From NCBI GenBank assembly GCA_023379675.1, contig JAMCPL010000027.1, forward strand, positions 1 through 64,000: 64,000 nt of DNA. Direction: 5' to 3'. This document shows positions 62,205-64,000 of this stretch, piece after piece. The position numbers and the translations under genes were made by a program. Within the stretch, counting starts at the first letter, position 1. The number at the start of each line of letters is the position of its first letter. The stretch is from Actinomycetota bacterium (GTDB lineage Bacteria > Actinomycetota > Acidimicrobiia > Acidimicrobiales > JAMCPL01). The notes under the pieces were generated by a model. The model worked only from the letters and a program-made list of their open reading frames with translations, was not told the DNA's origin and ran no database searches.

Positions 62205-63359
62205 TCAGTAAGGTTTCGGCAGCCCCAGTGAATGCTGTGCTACAAAGTTGAGGATCATCTCGCGGCTAACTGGAGCGATACGGAGCAGGCGCGCCATCCC
62301 CCAGAAATCGGCAAGGCCGTACTCCGAAGACATGCCGTTACCGCCATGCGTCTGTATGGCCTGATCGAGACAGGTCAACGCTGCCTCAGCACCAGCATAT
62401 TTCGACATATTCGCAGCCTCCCCGGCATCGATACCGTTGTCGTATGACCAAGCCGCCTTCTGATACATAAGTTTGGCCATTTCGAGGTCGACTTTTGCCT
62501 TAGCAAGAGGGTGCGCCAAGCCCTGATGCCTTCCGATGGGCGTACCCCACACCGATCTGTCCCTCGCATAAGATGTGGCCTTTGAGAGAGCGTAACGACC
62601 TATACCTACCGCTATGGCCGCAGACATGATCCGCTCAGGATTGAGTCCCATGAAAACTTGACGCAACCCCTCACCCTCCCCACCGAGAAGCCTCTCCTTT
62701 CCCACTTCAACGTTGTCGAAGAAAAGCGTGAACTGTTTCTCGGGAGCGGTCATTTCCACAGGAATGAGAGTCTTGCTGAGACCAGGCGAATCCAGGTCCA
62801 CGACAAACAATGACAGCTTGCTGTAGCCTGTGGCTTCGTCTTTCGACGTTCTGGTCACAACGAGCACTGCTTCAGCCTCATCGCACCCTGATATATAATA
62901 CTTCGTGCCATTAAGGCGGTAGATATCGCCATCCCTGGTTGCGGTGGTGGAAATATTGTGCGAGTTGGAGCCAGCATCCGGCTCGGTAATGGCAAATGCC
63001 ATTTTCAACGATCCATCTGCAAAGCGGGGAAGCCACCGCTGCTGCTGGCTTTCGGTTCCAAACCGATCTATTAGCGTTGCGCATATCGCGGGCGAGACCA
63101 CCAGGAAAAGTATGGGACAGCCGGCAGCGGCCAGCTCTTCGCATACGGTGGACAGCTCTGTCATGCCCATGCCTCCACCTCCCCATCGTTGCGGGACACT
63201 CACCCCTAGGTAGCCTGACCCGGCAAGCTCGTCCCAGAGCTCCTGCTGTTTCTTCCCTGAACGTGACTGCCCTACATAGTACTCATGCCCGTACTTGCCC
63301 GCGATCGCCGCGACCGCCTCCCGAAGCATCCGCTGCTCGTCACTCTCCTGAAAATCCAT
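62205..63359 (-). CDS. Acyl-CoA dehydrogenase
   Basis: 384 residues from ATG 63359, which has AAGGATGGAAG upstream; the open frame to 63596 is not supported. FAD-dependent alpha,beta-dehydrogenation of an acyl-CoA. Blocks: LGVSVPQRWGGGGMGMTEL, AFAITEPDAGSNSHNIST, RSVWGTPIGRHQGLAHPLA and QTHGGNGMSSEYGLADFW. The catalytic Glu cannot be assigned with certainty. Acyl-chain preference is unknown. Lies upstream of prs by about 60 nt. Confidence 0.9.
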   Translation of the reverse strand: MDFQESDEQRMLREAVAAIAGKYGHEYYVGQSRSGKKQQELWDELAGSGYLGVSVPQRWGGGGMGMTELSTVCEELAAAGCPILFLVVSPAICATLIDRFGTESQQQRWLPRFADGSLKMAFAITEPDAGSNSHNISTTATRDGDIYRLNGTKYYISGCDEAEAVLVVTRTSKDEATGYSKLSLFVVDLDSPGLSKTLIPVEMTAPEKQFTLFFDNVEVGKERLLGGEGEGLRQVFMGLNPERIMSAAIAVGIGRYALSKATSYARDRSVWGTPIGRHQGLAHPLAKAKVDLEMAKLMYQKAAWSYDNGIDAGEAANMSKYAGAEAALTCLDQAIQTHGGNGMSSEYGLADFWGMARLLRIAPVSREMILNFVAQHSLGLPKPY

Positions 63360-63651
63360 CTTCCATCCTTTCCGATTCGTGGGTCTTCGTATTTCATGTT
63401 CCCCTACGCACGGTGCCCGCAAAAGCCCGCCACGCCGTTGGTAGCCCGTTGATAGCCCGCATACATGCATACTAACACCGTCCCGGCCAAACACCCGTAA
63501 GCAACATCGTCGTGACCATTCGAGGAGCGCACGGTGGCCATTCGGGTACCCGTCTGGACGCCGATAACCATGATGGCACGATGGCACCCAGAGCACCTTG
63601 ATGTCGGCTACTGTAATTGTGTTGTATTGTCGATGGATTGAATGGTTTATC

Positions 63652-63724
63652 GGGCCGCTAGCTCATCTGGTAGAGCAGGGGACTTTTAATCCCAAGGTGC
63701 CGGGTTCGAGCCCCGGGCGGCCCA
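63652..63724 (+). tRNA. tRNA-Lys (TTT)
   Basis: 73-nt cloverleaf: acceptor GGGCCGC/GCGGCCC, D arm GCTC/GAGC, anticodon stem GGGGA/TCCCA with loop CTTTTAA (anticodon TTT at 63685-63687), T arm CCGGG/CCCGG with loop TTCGAGC, discriminator A. CCA is not encoded. Confidence 0.97.
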
Positions 63725-63727
63725 CTA

Positions 63728-64000
63728 TCAGTACAGCCCCACGAAATATGCAGTGGCATTCCCGACACCATTGCCCGTTGCCGTGATCTCCAGCCTGTCT
63801 CCGGCAACCGGCGGTAGAGGATCTATATGAAATGGCCAAGGCCCGCTGTACTGGCCTTTGCGAAGGGCCTTAGATTGCAACTCAGACAGGTGAAATGGGA
63901 GCTCGAGGAGCGTAGCTTGCCGATGGGGCATAAAGGTATGTCTTGCCAGCATCACGTTCCTTGTAACGTCCCTCACCGTTATGGTCAGTGGCATGGTGGA
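63728..64000 (-). CDS. C-terminal part of an unknown protein (runs off right edge)
   Basis: The frame is open to the window end and terminates at 63728, 4 nt from the tRNA-Lys gene on the other strand. The visible part (about 90 residues, PLTITVRDVTRNVMLARH, then ending NATAYFVGLY) looks like alternating strands of a beta-rich domain. An ATG at 63994 might be its start, but the frame continues beyond the window. Family not recognised. Confidence 0.5.
   Translation of the reverse strand, partial: STMPLTITVRDVTRNVMLARHTFMPHRQATLLELPFHLSELQSKALRKGQYSGPWPFHIDPLPPVAGDRLEITATGNGVGNATAYFVGLY

Overview
The window looks like chromosomal DNA of a high-G+C (mid-50s % by eye) Gram-positive bacterium of the phylum Actinobacteria. 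The markers are a complete CysM/CysO/Mec cysteine module, a PafB/PafC-like WYL regulator pair, an AceE-type homodimeric pyruvate dehydrogenase E1, an F420-type LLM oxidoreductase, a TIGR03084-type protein and ethylmalonyl-CoA-pathway enzymes. An Acidimicrobiia-like lineage is my best guess, but it is inference: no rRNA is present.

Layout. (a) 1-15.5 kb, all on the minus strand, is a block of exported or surface proteins. It holds two class-III prepilins (one carrying an ASH/choice-of-anchor-D domain and LamG domains), a PilX-like 1095-residue protein with one N-terminal membrane segment, a secreted protein with two LamG and two cysteine-rich IPT-like modules, two single-pass membrane proteins, a lipoprotein, a 913-residue surface protein with three RI.DTR modules, and the start of a further secreted protein. 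I read it as a minor-pilin/adhesin locus; no pilus assembly ATPase is in view. (b) 15.7-28.8 kb is housekeeping: a phosphoribosyltransferase, tadA, an MFS transporter, an LLM oxidoreductase, tRNA-Ile(GAT), a SixA-like phosphatase, a nucleotidase, cysM-cysO-mec, smpB, a PIG-L deacetylase, a ChbG-like deacetylase, an SCP2 protein, a crotonase and a stomatin-like protein. (c) 29-42.3 kb has a YfhO-like membrane protein and then lipoate and pyruvate dehydrogenase genes: lpd, E2 and a single-frame lipB-lipA fusion, with aceE on the opposite strand. Between them lie an aldo/keto reductase, an SDR and an RNase HI with a large insertion. (d) 42.5-51 kb has two tandem LRV-repeat proteins, thiE, a methyltransferase, a methylsuccinyl-CoA dehydrogenase, an Lgt-family protein and a malyl/methylmalyl-CoA lyase (the last and the dehydrogenase point to the ethylmalonyl-CoA pathway). 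(e) 51-57.6 kb has an unusual class-I tRNA with anticodon UAA, a GT2 glycosyltransferase, a PlsC-like acyltransferase, an epimerase, an archaeal-type riboflavin synthase and a MobF relaxase without a helicase domain. (f) 57.7-64 kb has prs-rplY-pth-pafB-pafC, an acyl-CoA dehydrogenase, tRNA-Lys(TTT) and one truncated gene.

Two traits run through the window. Many conserved enzymes carry in-frame hydrophilic insertions or short tandem duplications whose units are multiples of three. Several genes appear to be transcribed as leaderless mRNAs from a -10 box placed 6-9 nt before the start codon. The most unusual single items are the LipB-LipA fusion, the class-I tRNA(UAA), the archaeal-type riboflavin synthase and the LamG-bearing prepilin cluster.
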